DNA of 64,000 bases from Aspidiotus rigidus (lineage: Eukaryota > Arthropoda > Insecta > Hemiptera > Diaspididae). A program made the translations under genes and the position numbers. The first letter of the stretch is position 1. Every line of letters begins with the position of its first letter. The stretch is from assembly GCA_035079385.1 (NCBI GenBank), contig JAVHKY010000046.1, positions 186,001 through 250,000 of the forward strand. The letters are read 5' to 3'. Below the pieces are notes generated by a model. The model saw only the letters and a program-made list of their open reading frames with translations, was not told the DNA's origin and did no database searches. Positions 12,541 through 23,950 of this stretch are shown in pieces.

Positions 12541-13806
12541 TTATTCTTCTTTTGCTGTTTTCATCTCATGTTCCTCGAGTCGACCTTTATATATTTGTAA
12601 TGTCTTACATTTGTCTAAACCAAAAGTCATATGTACATCTATGGAGAAGCTACTAATAGTCTGTATCAGCTGTTGTAGGCCGTTCCTCGTCCCCGAGTAC
12701 AGCTTTATATCATCTATGTACATAAGGTGGCTTATGGCATTTATCTCTCTTCCGTCCTTGATCTTATAGCCGTATCTGCACTCATTTAGTATCCTGGACA
12801 TTGGATTTAGTGCAATACAAAACCATAATGCGCTAAGCGAATCTCCTTGGAATATTCCTCTCCGGATTTCTATTTTTTCCGTTTGCAATACTCCGTACTG
12901 AGTGTTGATATGCAGCCTAGTTGCCCAATGCTTCATGACTGTGCTCAAAAACTGTCTTATATTCTCATGAATTCCATAAGATTTCCAATACTTGGAGTAA
13001 CCTGGAGTGGGGGACGGAATCGTAAGATTTTTGGTAATCAATATAGCATACATACAGGTTTCTATTATTCTTTTTCACCTGTTGGTGGATCGCTTGGTCT
13101 ATTATCAACTATTCTTTGCATCCATACAACTGCTTTTTGCATCCTTTTTGCTCTTCTGCCATGAACTTATCGCAGTGATTATAGATTTTTTCTGCTATGC
13201 ATGCAGTCAGTAGCTTGTATAGTGTAGGCAGGCATGCGATTGGCCGATATTTTGCCGGGTTTTTAGAGTCGTTGGGATCTTTGGGTATCATGTACGTAAT
13301 GCCTTCCATCAGAAATTTTGGACCTGGTCAGGATTTTTCAGCAGTATATTAAACTCTTCCACTAACCTTGTGTGCACTCCCGTAAACTGCTTGTACCAGA
13401 AATTGTGTATTCCATCAATCCCTGAGCCTTTCCAGTTCTGTGTTTTATGTACGATTCTTTTGAAGTGCTCTAAAGTGATCTCGCAGTCTTCTCCTTGGTT
13501 ATTCTTGTCGATTTCTTCCTCGTCCCTTCTGTTCTTCATTGCTGCTATTTCCTGTGTTATCCATTGAGCATCTGATCTATGGCTCTTCGCATTTGACCAA
13601 ATATTTGACCAATAAGCTGTTATCTCTTCTTTTGTTGGTGCGGCTGCTATCGGACCTTCATCTCCATTCAGTTTCCTATAAAATAGTTTCTGATTACACC
13701 AGAATGTGTTATTTTGTTTTTTACGTTCATATGACATGTTATATTTCTTGAGCTTTGCTGCGGTTGTTGCTAATTTTTGTGTTATTGTATCCTTTATTTC
13801 TATCAT
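12541..13806 (-). pseudogene. reverse transcriptase domain of the RLE-type LINE
   Basis: Order of motifs on the minus strand: WNQKLFYRKLNG-like and EEITAYWSNIWS (fingers), then NWKGSGIDGIHNFWYKQF (motif near RT-0/1). In a second frame come KYRPIACLPTLYKLLT (RT-2) and EEQKGCKK. In a third frame come RRGIFQGDSLSALWFCIALN (RT-4) and HLMYIDDIKLY (RT-5; YIDD at about 12702-12722), then TFGLDKC. The two catalytic aspartates of YIDD are retained. Frameshifts near 13309 and 13053-13109 break the protein. Confidence 0.75.
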
Positions 13807-13846
13807 CGTTTAAGCTTCTTCTTCGTACTTGCTGTGTTTTGAGTAC

Positions 13847-14955
13847 CTATTTTTCTCTTAACTTCTTTATTTGCATTTTATTTCTCTGACTTTTGGTCAT
13901 CTTGCCATTAATGTATTGAGTTATTCTGTTCATATCAGACCTGAGCTCTTGAACCTGCTTATTTATTCTTCTCTGCCACGCTGGGATTTCCTCCTTATGG
14001 TTTCTTCCTTGATTGTCCGGGTTTATTAGCTTTCTGCCCAATATTCTAACAACTGCCACTGCCGTGCAATATATTCTTGCATGTATTTGTATCAACCCTA
14101 AATTTATGTTTTCTTGGTTTTTGAATATTTCTTCGTTTGCGAGCTTAGTAATATTCTTTACTTCTCCTGTCACTTGTAACCTTGGTATTTTAGGTTTCAG
14201 TCTGGGTTCTGTCTCTGCAAATTCGGCTGTGGCTTGGTCGTATTCTTTCTTATTTGCTCTCTCAGTTTTTGGCTTTCTAAATCTGGATCTTCTGTTGGGG
14301 TTTCTATTTGTTGTTGTTGCTGCCGCTGTTGCCACTGCCTACGCCGCTGCTTCTGGCTTTGTCCTAGTTCCTTCATAGTTTCTACTGTTTCGGTTTGGCT
14401 ATCATTTACATCAGATCCGTGAGTCTGATCTTCGTCAGTTTCAGCCTGTCCCTTAATTTCGTTTTCTACCTCTTTCCGTATTCGTTCAATCACACTATCG
14501 GCGAGGAATTTTCGAACTACTATCGCTCTCCTTCGATCGGCTACTCGTTGCTCCGTTACATTCATTTCCGCGGAAACTTCACCCTGAATTCGTTATACAT
14601 CTTTTCCCTATATGTTGTAGAATTGGTTTCTAGCATTGTGCATCTGTAGTACGACTTCATTACGAATTCGTTAATTTCCATTGTCCACTTCATACGTTGT
14701 CGTACCTACTGTTCTTCTAGTCTCGGTGTTACTGATGGCCTTTACGGTTCTCGCATTGGAGTTTGTATTGGAAGCATCATTACACCTACTGTTGGCCTTT
14801 TTCCTTGCTATCCGTTGCACTAGGCTGACGCAGCTCGCTTCGTCAGTATTTCCTATTGGAGGCTCTCCTGTCCCGCTGCGTACAGCCTCATTACCCAGCT
14901 CGTCCTTTTCCAATTTTTCCTCCAGTCGTATAAATCTTGGAAGTTGAAACTGCAT
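13847..14955 (-). pseudogene. N-terminal region of the RLE-type LINE
   Basis: Three overlapping or adjoining minus-strand frames (14671-14955, 14197-14565, 13847-14335) encode a hydrophilic protein. It has a polyglutamine stretch (about 14285-14345) and many K/R residues (RRSRFRKPKTERANKKEYDQ). It looks like the DNA- or RNA-binding N-terminus of a LINE ORF, but no zinc finger is clear. Frame changes show it is broken. Coiled-coil potential is plausible around IPAWQRRINKQVQELRSDM. Confidence 0.45.
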
Positions 14956-15384
14956 GTTCCTCTCTCATCAAGCTTGAAAGTTAGAATTTTTCCAAGATAC
15001 CCTCTTGTCATAATTGTGTAGCTCAATGTACAAAATTTTTTCAATGTCAACTCTTCTGATGGTTCAATGTTCTCCAAGCTCCTCTTGTGTCACACATAGC
15101 TCGATTCTCAATATTTCAAATGTTTTAAAAGCTGACTCCTTTAATGGTAAACATTTTTCCTAACCCCCGTCTATCATATACAGCTCTAAGGTCTTCATTT
15201 TTCCAATTTTTCGAGTCCTTCCTGCTACAGTTGGCTCAATTTTAGAAATTTTATCCAAGCCAACTCCTTTTATTGGGACTTCAATTTTGAATTCAATTCT
15301 CAATTAGAGGATCTGTGGATTCCGTTTTTAACTTTGTTAAAGACACCATTATTTTTCATCACAACCTTTAATTCAACCAATTTG
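14956..15384. repeat. degenerate periodic repeat shared with 46.7, 59.6 and 62.9 kb
   Basis: Units of roughly 45-60 bases carry the words TTTTTCCAAG-, CTC-T-TCATA-A-AGCTC and a following AATTT. The same text recurs at 59.58-59.93 and 62.90-63.26 kb with long matches (for example TTCAACTCCTCTTATGGTTCAAT-like and GAGTCC-TCCTGCTA). It lies just upstream (minus-strand sense) of the RLE LINE and could be its 5' untranslated region or an independent repeat. Confidence 0.6.
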
Positions 15385-15544
15385 TTGGGCAAGAGTACTC
15401 ATTCTACCGGAAATTGGACCAACAAGCAATCCGGCTCCCATGAAAAATACATGCGGAGCAAAGATCACTAAACAACCAAATATGAAAAATAATACAGTAA
15501 AGAAATTTTCTTTCAGATTGATACCAAAAACCTTTCACCACCAA

Positions 15545-16320
15545 TTGAGCTCCTTGCTGAGGAGAGAGTGGTGATGTGCAAAGCAAAGAAGAGGACAACG
15601 ACCAACCAAAAGGCTTTACGGGTCAAGCAGGAGGCCAAGCGCTCCTTGCTTGTGAAGTGGAAAGCAAGAATTGTCCAGAGTGAGCTGGGTGCATGGACAA
15701 CCCGTGTGCTAATACGCGACCTTGATGAGTGGATGAACCGACACCATGGTCAGTTGAACTTTCACCTGACGCAGGTGTTAAGCGGCCATGGCTGCTTCAA
15801 CAAGTACCTTTACGAGAAGTTAAGGAAAGTTGAGCAGGCAACGTGTTCGCACTGTAACCAAGGGCGGGATGATGGACCACAATACACCTTATCTGAGTGT
15901 GAGGCGTGGAGGCGTGAGCGGGACGAGCTTAGTCGGTCTCCTCAAGAGATCGGGGTAGATGAAACGCTCGACCCGAGTAGCCTTGTACCCACCATGCTAG
16001 GTTCCAAAGAAGCATGGAAGTAGGTGTCTGCATTTGCGGCCGACGTAATGAAGAGGAAGATGGACCAGGAATGGAATAGGCAAATGCAGAACCACGCTAT
16101 GGCCTACTCAACACCTGTGTACCATCAACATCCAGCTCTGCAGGAAGAAGAGGACTAACATCATCCCTGAAGAGGGAAGAAGATGAAGAAACTCCAACAG
16201 CGACCTACTATATTGTGTATTGTGGTGGTGTCGTTGTTGTGTGTTTTCTTATGTTTTTATGCGTGCCAGGGGGGCACTGCAGCTTGGCAGTTGCCGAGTA
16301 GAAGAGGTGGTTTGCAGAGG
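15545..16320 (+). pseudogene. R1-like LINE, C-terminal fragment (copy 1)
   Basis: The 151-codon frame from 15568 matches the end of R1-type pol: QSELGAWTTRVLIRDLDEWM, NRHHGQLNFHLTQVLSGHGC, then CSHC and SECEAWRRERDEL. The knuckle should be C-x2-C-x-H-x-C, but the histidine is replaced by tyrosine (PQYTLSEC). A 3' untranslated region follows to about 16315, with TTTTTATGCGTGCC and GCAGCTTGGCAGTTGCCGA shared with copy 2. All upstream endonuclease and RT parts are missing. Confidence 0.75.
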
Positions 16321-16571
16321 GGATTCTTCCTTCACTGAAGTTATACCCAAAGTGGTCGATTCTGGTGTTGGAGGAAACAAAATTAAATGCATACGCAACC
16401 AGCACCTACTTCATTATGGAGGACGGGCGATGTTTTGCAAATGCGACATAAACGCAATACCAAAAACCTGATTGATTTGAAATATAAAATAATGTTCCCT
16501 GTATCACTTCTTATAATAAACTGGTAACCTGATAAGTAATGACCTTTGCTGCGCATGTATTTCTTACAGGA

Positions 16572-16664
16572 GCTAAATTGAGGACCTTTTTGTCAAAACG
16601 GAGTCCGCTCCATCTATTTCTTATAGGATGGACGCCCTTTTGACAGAAAGGTCTTCAATTGCTC
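16572..16664. repeat. imperfect hairpin
   Basis: TTGAGGACCTTTTTGTCAAAA pairs with TTTTGACAGAAAGGTCTTCAA, and CTCCATC pairs with GATGGAC across a short loop centred near 16620. It is part of the right arm of the larger inverted repeat. Confidence 0.7.
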
Positions 16665-16748
16665 GTTGGACCAATTTCCTGCAGCAGTCTGTCCTGCAGA
16701 ATGAGTACTCTTGCCAAGTGAATGACGTCACAATCACTCAGTCAATTG

Positions 16749-16799
16749 AAAAGAAAGAACTTTTTGGCACTGCCGCAGTGTCAAAAAGTTCTTTCTTTT
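16749..16799. repeat. 22-bp hairpin with one mismatch
   Basis: The left arm AAAAGAAAGAACTTTTTGGCAC (16749-16770) and the right arm at 16778-16799 are complementary at 21 of 22 positions, with a 7-base loop TGCCGCA. It resembles a small-RNA precursor or a transposon end pair, but there is no evidence of transcription. Confidence 0.85.
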
Positions 16800-19700
16800 T
16801 AGTTTTATATTCCGTCGAGAATAACTACCTATTTTGATCAGTCAATTGAGGTCTTGAGGAGCACAAATCTTTTCCTTTTTGTTGATAGTATTGAATAGAT
16901 TATATTTCATCAGAGATTGCTCAGATTCAAACAAATTGGACGCGAGGGAGATTATTTCTAAGAAAAATTCTACAATCTGCAAGTCATCAGTTTTTGATGC
17001 AAATACATTTTATTTTAATGATCATCAGATTTAAGCCGAGGTAGCCCGCTACCTAGCTTGTCTTGAGCCATACCGTTTCAATTTGTGTAGTTTCTTCCAG
17101 TTAAGATTGGTGTTGTTTGTTTTCAGAGCATTGAGCTTTGGGGGGAAGGAAACAGTAGGGACACATACTCAACGCGATACAATGCTTTCATCTGCTTTCT
17201 CGTGATTGGTTGGTGATTTTACGCGTTCCTAGCAGCTACATTAGGGTGAACTTTGGAGTACACCAACCTTAAATGGAACAGACTTTGAGACCGTACGGCA
17301 CTACTTTCATGGTACGAATTTCATGTAAGTGTTGATTTGTTAGGTACTGTACTTTGATGGCATTCTACAAGTATTTAGGCCTACATTGAGTTTGTTTGTA
17401 CCTATTTTGTGTATTTGTAGTGGGATGTATTGTTTTTATACTGTATCATCTAAAATGTTGCGTGTTCGAGCTGCCATCTCGAATTTTCATTTTTCGTGCG
17501 TTAAGCCTATTGTTGTTCTAGTGTTTAAGCTTACACAAACAAAGCAATAAGTAAGAACTAGGCAATAAAAGCGACTTATCACCACAAACGTTCACAAAGA
17601 TCGGCATATTAATAAATTTGATTGAATGTTCAAAATTGTCTGAGGTCTAAGGTTTGTTTCATCACGATTGATAGGACGCAGCAGAGCAGAAGACTCACTC
17701 GACTATGACGTCAGGGACTGAACTTAAGAAGGTTTCTGCCCGTTGGCGGTTTCTTAACACAAATGAGGAAAATGAAATTTTATCTATTCTGTCAAACATT
17801 AGTGTAATAATATGAATGAATGTACTGTTCAGTTGTTTTGGTATTAGAATTGTTGACAATATCCGGGCACAAACCTCTTCCAGCCTTCTACAGGCTGCTT
17901 GTTCAAAGTAACAGCAGAGAGGTAAAATTGAATGGAATGCCACATTGAGATTTGGTTAGGAGACGGGCATGAGTCTGAGTGTCTTTGACTCATGATTTAC
18001 TTAGGTCGTCGGCGAAAATACTCGCGAGAAGTATTACCTTTCTGTATGTATACCAACTTGCGCGGTCGTAAGACGGTGTCAGTTGAGATAAGCTTCCCGG
18101 TATTTTCAAATTAACTACGTAGGAAGATATTCTGAAATCTTGCTTACTTATGGTTGATCGATCTGTGAAAAAAAAAAAAAAGTAGAAGAAAAGATATACC
18201 ATCAACTTAATTCTAAGTTAGTTTATAATTTAAGACGACTAAAGCGTGCTTATGTATTTTATTTAGAAACTTTAATTCACAAAAAGCTTATAAATCCATA
18301 GCCGGGGGAAAAATTAGAGCGGAGAAAAACGGAAGACTATTTGCGGTTAAAATTGTGCGTTCACGCAAGAGACAACAAATAGTGTTGTAAAGAGGATCCA
18401 TCAAGCCACGAAGAAAACGACTTGTGAAACTGAATAGATTAAAACGGTTGAAATAATTTGAATTATCACCACTTTAAAAGAAGGAGCGCGAATAAAATGG
18501 AGCATAAATAATCCTGTATTGTGCCCTATGATCTGCACGTATATGTGTTTCTCGCTCGCTCTTTGCGAGTGTACGTCAGTATCGATTACAATGCGTTTTT
18601 CAAGGCTTATAATATTTACACAAGACTCCCTATATCTTCAGACCCTAAATACTACGTATGGGTGGCCCACTGTACCAAACTGACCCCAAAAACACTTCCC
18701 CCTATCCTGTCAACACATTCCCCGAGGTGGTCCACGCAACAGCACCGTGTCCAAATTATACCTTAATCCTGCTTTTCGATTTGTTAACCATTTTTCACAT
18801 ATTATACAGCATTAATCTGTCTATTCTTACGTTTTATTTCTTCTCTCTCTCTTTGTCGCGCACGCACTCTTCGATACCTATCATAGATATAGTACACAAC
18901 GTTGTCGGCTGTATTTGGCAACCAAATTTGGTGTACGCGTATTATTCGGCTTAAATATTTTAATAACTTTTTTTACGCTTCGCAGAACTCTAAACTCTAC
19001 ATAAACTAAAAACATTACCATTCTCTCTACACCGGGTGCTTTGCTTCACCGACGATACGACGAAAAAGAAAGGAACGCGACACTGAACCCACAAATGAAA
19101 ACCAGCGATATGGAATGCTTTTCTGTTTCCTTGGTAAGCTTCTATGCGTACAATATTGATGCATAATTTACTATTTTAATTCGATTCTCATTTTTGGATT
19201 ATAGCGGTTTGTAAAGAATACAAATGAGAGCCGACGGCGTCTTTGCAAGATTCCACCAGGAATTATACACTTACTTTGTATTTGTATACTCTCTACTTAC
19301 AAACAACTATCAAAGGTTTGCGTGGTGCATACTGCAATAGGAGTATGGTTAGGTATATTATTATTGAAACTGCCTGCGCGTCGTTCTCTTTCTTTCTTTT
19401 TTTTCTAGCCTTTAATACAGCGTAAAATTAGTTACTTCTTTACAATATTTGAGGGGGCGGGGAGCATCAGAACGAAGTTATTTTTTGTTTCAATTAATAA
19501 AGAAATATGGTAATATATTGATACGTATGGTTCCGAAATTTTAATCGAACAATTACCGATCATTCGCGACCTCTTTCTCTATCAAATGTGGTTAGTTTCA
19601 CATTAAGATTAGAAAATTTAAATTGCTAAAAGCTCAAAATTCTTTAAAAAGTGAGTCGAGTTCATGGTGAATCACCACAATTATTGAAAGAAATTTAGAA

Positions 19701-20085
19701 AAATTTTCTTTAATATACCCGCGTATGTTCTTTTCTTTTAAATTTCCAATTGTACTTTGTCTTTCTATCGTGTGATAATGCCTATACAGGCGAAACGACC
19801 GTAACTCTGCAGGTGTAATGTATCACTACGTGTAATAAAAACGGATTTGTAAAAAAAAAATTCTAGGTATCTCTCAATGATTCTTCAACAAGGACAAGGT
19901 AAAAAATGAAGAAGACCTGACAATCCTGGTGAGCTTGAAAAAATATAAAATTATGGCCATAACGTACCTATCTGGAAAATTTTCAGTCAGAAAGGTACCG
20001 GTATTTATTATTATTTTTGGCGATCTGAACTACGTGAACGCAATTTTTAGTTCTAAACATAGAGAATTGAAACTTTTATAGCCCT
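16800..20085. other. long stretch without recognisable genes
   Basis: Open frames stay below 100 codons and carry no motif I recognise. An A15-type run lies at 18167-18181, and AATAAAA followed by an A9-10 run lies at 19835-19860. The latter looks like the 3' end of a retroposed sequence on the plus strand, but its body is not identifiable. Confidence 0.4.
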
Positions 20086-21770
20086 TTGTGTAGTGAATTC
20101 AAGTTATTTGAAAAGTTTTGTAGGGCCAGGCTAGCGTTGTTCAATAAGAAGGATAAACCACCTGGTCTACCATCCTCTTATCGTCCACTTTGTCTGCTGG
20201 ACAATGTTGGGAAACTCCTGGAAATAGTGATAGCCAATCGACTGGAGAGCTATCTGATAATCTCTAGTAGCCAGTAAGGTTTTCAAACTGGAAGCTGCTC
20301 ATCAGATACTGGGATCCGGCTGAAGAGGATACCCGAGTCAGTGATTGCTATGCGTCAGTTCTGCGCAGCCTTCAGCCTCGCAATAAGAAATGCGTTGAAT
20401 TTGATTCCATGGAACAGGATATTGGAAGCTCTTGTGGACGCTAGAGTGCCCACATACATGCTCAGGATACAAAGAGCTGCGCTGAGGTGTGTTGGTGCCT
20501 ACTGCACTGTCTCGACGGAGGCTCTTTGTGTATTAGCACGTTCACCACCAATCGGGCTCCAGCGGTGGTATTCAAAGCAAAGAAGAATAACAACCAACCA
20601 AGAAGCTTTACGGGTCAAGCAGGAGGCCAGGCGCTCCTTGCTTGTAAAGTGGAAAGCAAGAATTGCCCAGAGTGAGCTGGGTACATGGACAACCTGAGTG
20701 CTAATACGCGACCTTGATGAGTGGATGAACCGTCACCATGGTCAGCTGAACTTTCACCTGACGCAGGTGTTAAGCGGCCATGGCTGCTTGTGAGGACGAG
20801 CTCACACTTGGTTCATCAAAATTATCTTTCGATAAAATTACATTCGTATAGTCTTCAGTATGCAATTTAATAAACGTCAATTCTCGCCTCGTTTTCCGAT
20901 ACTTTACATTTCCTGTTCTGTCTTCGTCTAATCAATCGTATATCTCTCTCTCTCTCCTCTTGTCACCATTCACCGCACGTGTACTCTCTTTCTTTCGATA
21001 TTTTCCGGCTACTTAAAACTGTCCGAATGTACTGCAAAATCCCGCTACTCGATTCACGCCGATCGCTCGCACACTCCTCCCCTTTTCATTATTATAACCA
21101 TATATGGTAATGTAATTATTAATCAACGCTTAACTTCGTTTTGGGATCGATTTTAGATTTAGTACACCTTTGTTCGAAGCATACGAATACATACTAGTAT
21201 CACCACGTGAAGATCGTTTTTTTTCTGTATCTTATCGAGTTATTGTGCGACCCTACCTTTTCGCCCCCTTCGTATCTTCACACTGCTTCAACAAGTACCT
21301 TCACAAGAATTGTTAAAGAAAGTTGAGCAGGCAATGTGTTCGCACTATAACCAAGAGCGGGATGTTAGACCAGAACACACCTTATTTGAGTGTGAGGCGT
21401 GGAGGCGTGAGCGGTACAAACTTAGTCGGTCTCTTCAAGAGATCGGGGTAGATGAAGCGCTCGACCCGAGTAGCCTGGTAATGAAGAGGAAGATGGACCA
21501 GGAATGGAATAGGCAAATGCAGAACCACGCTATGGCCTACTCAACATCTGTGTACCATCAACATACAGATTTGCAGGAAGAGGACGAAGAAGATCATCCC
21601 TGAAGATAGAAGAAGATGATAAGAAACTCCAACAGCGATTTACTATATTGTGTAATGTGGTGGTATTGTTGTTGTGTGTGTTCTCATGTTTTTATGCGTG
21701 CCCGGGGGGCGCTGCAGCTTGGCGGTTGTCAAAGTAGCTTGGCAGTTGCCGAAAAGAAGAGATGGTCAAG
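20086..21770 (+). pseudogene. R1-like LINE, internally deleted (copy 2), split by a solo LTR
   Basis: The first frame has KKDKPPGLPSSYRPLCLLDN and VGKLLEIVIANRLESYL (RT motif 2 region), followed by a stop (near 20276). The next frame joins WNRILEALVDARVPTYMLR directly to QRAALRCVGAYCTVSTEAL. The palm with the YADD box is therefore gone, leaving a deletion of several hundred residues. The C-terminal part (KWKARIAQSELGTWTT, FHLTQVLSGHGC) is cut by an LTR at 20789-21282 and resumes at 21288. The knuckle here reads CSHY--EHTLFEC, with the second cysteine lost. The 3' region ends near 21760 like copy 1. Confidence 0.75.
20789..21282. mobile_element. solo LTR, 494 bp
   Basis: The sequence begins TGTGAGGACGAG and ends ATCTTCACA, so it has TG...CA ends with a TGTGA/TCACA inverted repeat. 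It is flanked on both sides by CTGCT (20784-20788 and 21283-21287). Removing it plus one CTGCT restores the GGCTGCTTCAACAAGTACCT text of R1 copy 1. The inside has no coding content but includes TTTAATAAACG, a possible polyadenylation signal on the plus strand. Recombination between the two LTRs of a full element is the usual origin. The parental family (gypsy-like by its TGTGA end) is a guess. Confidence 0.85.
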
Positions 21771-23743
21771 GATGAACATTTTTCCATGTCCCCCTCTCCG
21801 TGACGTCATCAACCTCGCTCACGCCCGCGCTCGCGGACAAAATTTTCCTGGAGGTATCCTCAACAAAAGGGATAGCGGGCTCCCCACTAAAAAAGAGAAG
21901 GGAAATTTGAAGGTAGGGAGAAATAAGGGAAAGCGGATCAAAAAATAATTACTACTCTAATTTGAAAACTTTATATAGGTAACTTAACATTAAAGACAAA
22001 ATAAAACGGGAATTCTTTACAAAACGAAAAACAAAAAATTTAGCATAGGTAAGTACAAGACGCTTATTTGTACAGCAAAAACGTCAGTATACTGCGACAA
22101 ATAAATTCTTAAAAAATATAGTGAAGACTAGATACAAAAATAAAAAACACTTCTATGGAAGGTACCTACAATACAAAGAAAACTTACAATTGAGACAAAG
22201 TACGTATTGAATATTTGTAGTTCTTATCATTAACACGCAGCCCCTACATAGAAGGCGCTACTACACAGTCTGTTAGCGATTGTAGCCATTTACAAACACG
22301 CGTTGTTGTAGCCAACAGAATACCTACGTGAACCCCATGCACCAACGGCCAACTACGAGTATTTGCTCACGGATATAGTGCTCTTTTTAGTTATCCATTT
22401 ACTTTAGACATCATTGTACGCGTATTCGTATTAGGTGCGCGCGTGAATATGCAAGTTGAAAAAAGTATAAAGCTACATCCCTTCTTCATTTGCCCTCAGC
22501 CTAGGTGAGACAGAATAGAATATATGTGTTGCGTGTTTGCCGTTTTAATTGATTGATAAAAACCTGCGTAAAGAATGATACACGAGCGAAATTTTAATTT
22601 ATGGGTGGCGGCGGCAGCTGTATGCCCACGGAAGATGAATAAGAGCGACGGAGAGGTGGGGTGGAGGAGAGACGACAGACAAATGAGTGGCGGCAATATG
22701 TACCTTGCTGATTGGGTAATTTACTCACGTATGAGGCTCGTGACAACGAGAGAAGCTGAGGCGCGAAAGTTGTAAAACGGTGTACTCCTCTTATTTGAAT
22801 GGGTATACCGGTACTGTACATAACATAGTGTGTACCTATGTACCATACACATAATTATAGGGATACAGGTTCGTGCGATGGAGTATCTACGATGGAGTAT
22901 CTACGTCTATCTGTCGTATCGTACATCGGTAGCCCAGCCCGATGCGGCAAGCGGAGAAACGCCTTTTCACAAGCAACGCTGTACTCATCCCATGACTCAA
23001 CGGTATCTAGTTGTATCAGTGTAGTGCATGTATAGTATGACAATTCCTTCATATACATATGCCTATCTATATTAAGTATCTAACTTATTATTCGAAGCTA
23101 GTAAAGCGAACAAATAGCCACGCATTCGACCGCGTCATCATGTTTTCCTTTTTCCCCAGTGTATTTCTCATACTGTAGCTAACCAGGACGAGCAGTGTTG
23201 GAGAGGTGCCACTTGGGAAAGTTATAGGTATATAAATGCTGGCCTCACAGACTGACTGTGGACAGTTTAAGAAGGTGAATTGACGGGCGGGCCGCGCCGC
23301 TGTACCCGGTTGCTCATCAACCATCTAAGTGTTGCCCAGTTAACGACTTCATTACACAATATTAGGTATCTATTTTTTTATATACACATTATCTATTTAC
23401 GTAGGTAAACCTATTGTATTCGCGACACGGCGTATTATAGATGAATAATATGATTTGAGATAGCCGTCATAGTTTGAATCCATTAATTGGTTGAAAATGA
23501 GTGAATACATCAAAAACGCTTACTGATAGTCATTTCAATGGTACCTATCTTATACACGCGAGTCTCGAAGGTCAATTTTAGCAGCCGAACATTACACGCG
23601 CGCACAGGTACCCTCCAAAATGAGTCACAGGTCTAACTACGTACAATATTATTGTATAATGTTATTGTATAATGTACAGTAGGTACCACATATTACATAG
23701 TGTAGGTTGAACAGTATGTGCGGTAGGCTATTAGATTTTTTTC
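21771..23743. other. probable 3' flank/UTR side of the homeobox exon; nothing recognised
   Basis: The part nearest 23743 would be the 3' untranslated region of the minus-strand goosecoid-type gene. I could not fix its end, because no clear polyadenylation site (TTTATT on plus) sits close by. A 15-bp word (CGATGGAGTATCTAC) is repeated in tandem at 22877-22906. Small open frames at 22496-23058 overlap on both strands and show no motif. Confidence 0.4.
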
Positions 23744-23950
23744 TTAAACTACCTCCAGGTCGGAAGAATCTTCTTCATTTTCTGATGCATATTGCGACAA
23801 AGTTAAACCGCTTGTATCTCCGGTGTTAGTTGGTAACTTTGACGCTGAGCCAGGTAGACTTAGGTGGTGATCCTCGTGCAGCTTTCTTATTCTGTCTTGT
23901 TCTTCACGTTTCTGTTTCCGCCATTTCGCTCGTCTATTTTTGAACCACAC
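23744..23950 (-). CDS. Gsc: goosecoid-type homeobox gene, terminal exon
   Basis: The exon encodes [18 protein letters not shown], the third helix and C-terminal end of a paired-class homeodomain, and then a low-complexity linker and the terminal [11 protein letters not shown]. The minus strand reads TTTCAG|GTGTGGTTC at 23953-23948, a good splice acceptor placed before the V of VWF, the intron position common in this homeobox class. The stop codon is at 23744-23746. Family knowledge: insect goosecoid continues KREEQ-R-RKL after the homeodomain and ends SSDLEV, which distinguishes it from aristaless, Otx and Pax relatives. It is a DNA-binding transcription factor of the nucleus with roles in foregut and head patterning. 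The earlier exons (homeodomain helices 1-2, the repressor motif) would lie at higher coordinates on this strand and were not found. Confidence 0.85.
   Translation of the reverse strand: MWFKNRRAKWRKQKREEQDRIRKLHEDHHLSLPGSASKLPTNTGDTSGLTLSQYASENEEDSSDLEVV

Larger units (their letters stand above)
11375..14955 (-). mobile_element. decayed LINE with C-terminal restriction-like endonuclease
   Basis: Read on the minus strand from 14955 down, the pieces lie in the right order for one non-LTR retrotransposon of the RLE-bearing group (R2/R4/Dong-like). They are a charged N-terminal region, a complete set of reverse transcriptase motifs, a thumb region, a CCHC-like knuckle and an endonuclease domain that ends at 11459. 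Frameshifts and stops separate the pieces. The 3' end is short. It contains AAATATCTGAAAATAAAAAT and a CGCGCC block near 11384-11396 that recurs at 57.64-57.70 and 61.59-61.66 kb. I cannot name the clade with certainty. Confidence 0.65.
15385..16730. repeat. large imperfect inverted repeat enclosing an R1-like fragment
   Basis: The left arm at about 15389-15470 (CAAGAGTACTCATTCT, GGAAATTGGACCAACAAGCAA, ACATGCGGAGCAAAG) is found inverted at 16540-16720 (CTTTGCTGCGCATGT, TTGCTCGTTGGACCAATTTCC, AATGAGTACTCTTGCC). The right arm carries an extra 15-base duplication (CTGCAG-bounded) and an inner hairpin at 16572-16664. This is consistent with a foldback element whose loop received the LINE insertion. 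Confidence 0.55.

Noticed and set aside
14013..14378. Hydrophobic plus-strand frame resembling a membrane protein
   Set aside because: It is the complement of the charged, glutamine-rich N-terminal region of the RLE LINE; hydrophobicity arises from reading that region backwards.
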